Source: JBAPRR01 sp049281195 (GTDB taxonomy: Bacteria > Actinomycetota > Acidimicrobiia > Acidimicrobiales > CAVXTF01). From it: 5,470 bases of DNA. Shown here piece after piece: positions 5,394-5,470 of this stretch. The notes under the pieces are model-generated. The model did no database searches. It was not told the DNA's origin and worked only from the letters and a program-made list of their open reading frames with translations. The stretch's first letter is position 1. Each line of letters starts with the position of its first letter. The translations under genes were made by a program, and so were the position numbers. The DNA lies in NCBI GenBank assembly GCA_049281195.1, contig JBAPRR010000348.1, positions 1-5,470 on the forward strand, in the 5' to 3' direction.

Positions 5394-5470
5394 ATGCCAG
5401 AAGAGAAGCGAGCATCCCGCCGGCCTTACCCGGCGGAGTTCAGAGAACGGGCAGTCCGCATGGTGTTCGA
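5394..5470 (+). CDS. IS3-family transposase OrfA (N-terminal fragment)
   Basis: Only the first 25 codons are inside the window. The peptide contains RRPYPAEFRERAVRMVF, the opening of the helix-turn-helix domain of IS3/IS911-type OrfA proteins (transposase_8 family). In this family OrfA binds the IS ends, and a programmed -1 frameshift into orfB makes the OrfAB transposase with the DDE catalytic domain; none of that downstream part is visible. The start is set by AGAGG at 5381-5385, eight bases before the ATG, although this site lies in the hairpin at 5368-5392. The truncation comes from the window edge and is not a sign of decay. Confidence 0.85.
   Translation, partial: MPEEKRASRRPYPAEFRERAVRMVF

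Larger units (their letters stand above)
5363..5470 (+). mobile_element. Left end of an IS3-family insertion sequence (runs off the window)
   Basis: The start of an IS3-type orfA at 5394 shows that an insertion sequence begins just upstream. TGACTGCTCC at 5363-5372 begins with the TG typical of IS3-family ends and sits 31 bp before orfA, about where the left terminal repeat should be. The right end and the target duplication lie outside the window, so the exact boundary is inferred. Confidence 0.55.

Overview
The window comes from a high-GC bacterium, most likely an actinomycetote (Acidimicrobiia, Thermoleophilia and Actinomycetia are all possible). This is inferred from GTG starts, GC-rich third positions, a Tat-type secreted repeat protein, a SHOCT-domain protein and IPT/TIG-domain surface proteins. 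No marker gene fixes the taxon.

Layout, left to right. (1) The 3' end of a large secreted or surface protein made of tandem IPT/TIG immunoglobulin-like domains (2-1156, +). (2) A convergent GNAT acetyltransferase of the RimJ/RimL type (1213-1746, -). (3) A gap of about 440 bp with no convincing gene (1747-2183). (4) A small protein with a C-terminal SHOCT domain (2184-2660, +). (5) A Tat-exported protein with a nine-residue GVYG repeat array and a conserved globular C-terminal domain (2812-4038, +), with a TTGACA-type promoter in front and a probable terminator behind. (6) A regulatory-looking gap of 315 bp (4039-4353) with repeated GATTG motifs and a TTGACA box inside an 11-bp direct repeat. 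(7) A secreted protein of about 282 residues, split by two one-base losses (4354-5200, +), with a tentative resemblance to the G1 (eqolisin-like) peptidase fold. (8) The left end of an IS3-family insertion sequence, with the first 25 codons of its orfA and an RNA hairpin over the orfA ribosome binding site (5363-5470, +).

The genes do not form an obvious operon or pathway. The common theme is export: three of the five main host genes encode extracellular or surface proteins (the TIG protein's own signal lies outside the window). I see no defence system, CRISPR array, RNA gene or biosynthetic cluster. The most informative signals are the double frameshift in the secreted gene next to an IS, the GVYG repeat protein, the repeat-embedded promoter and the hairpin at the IS end.
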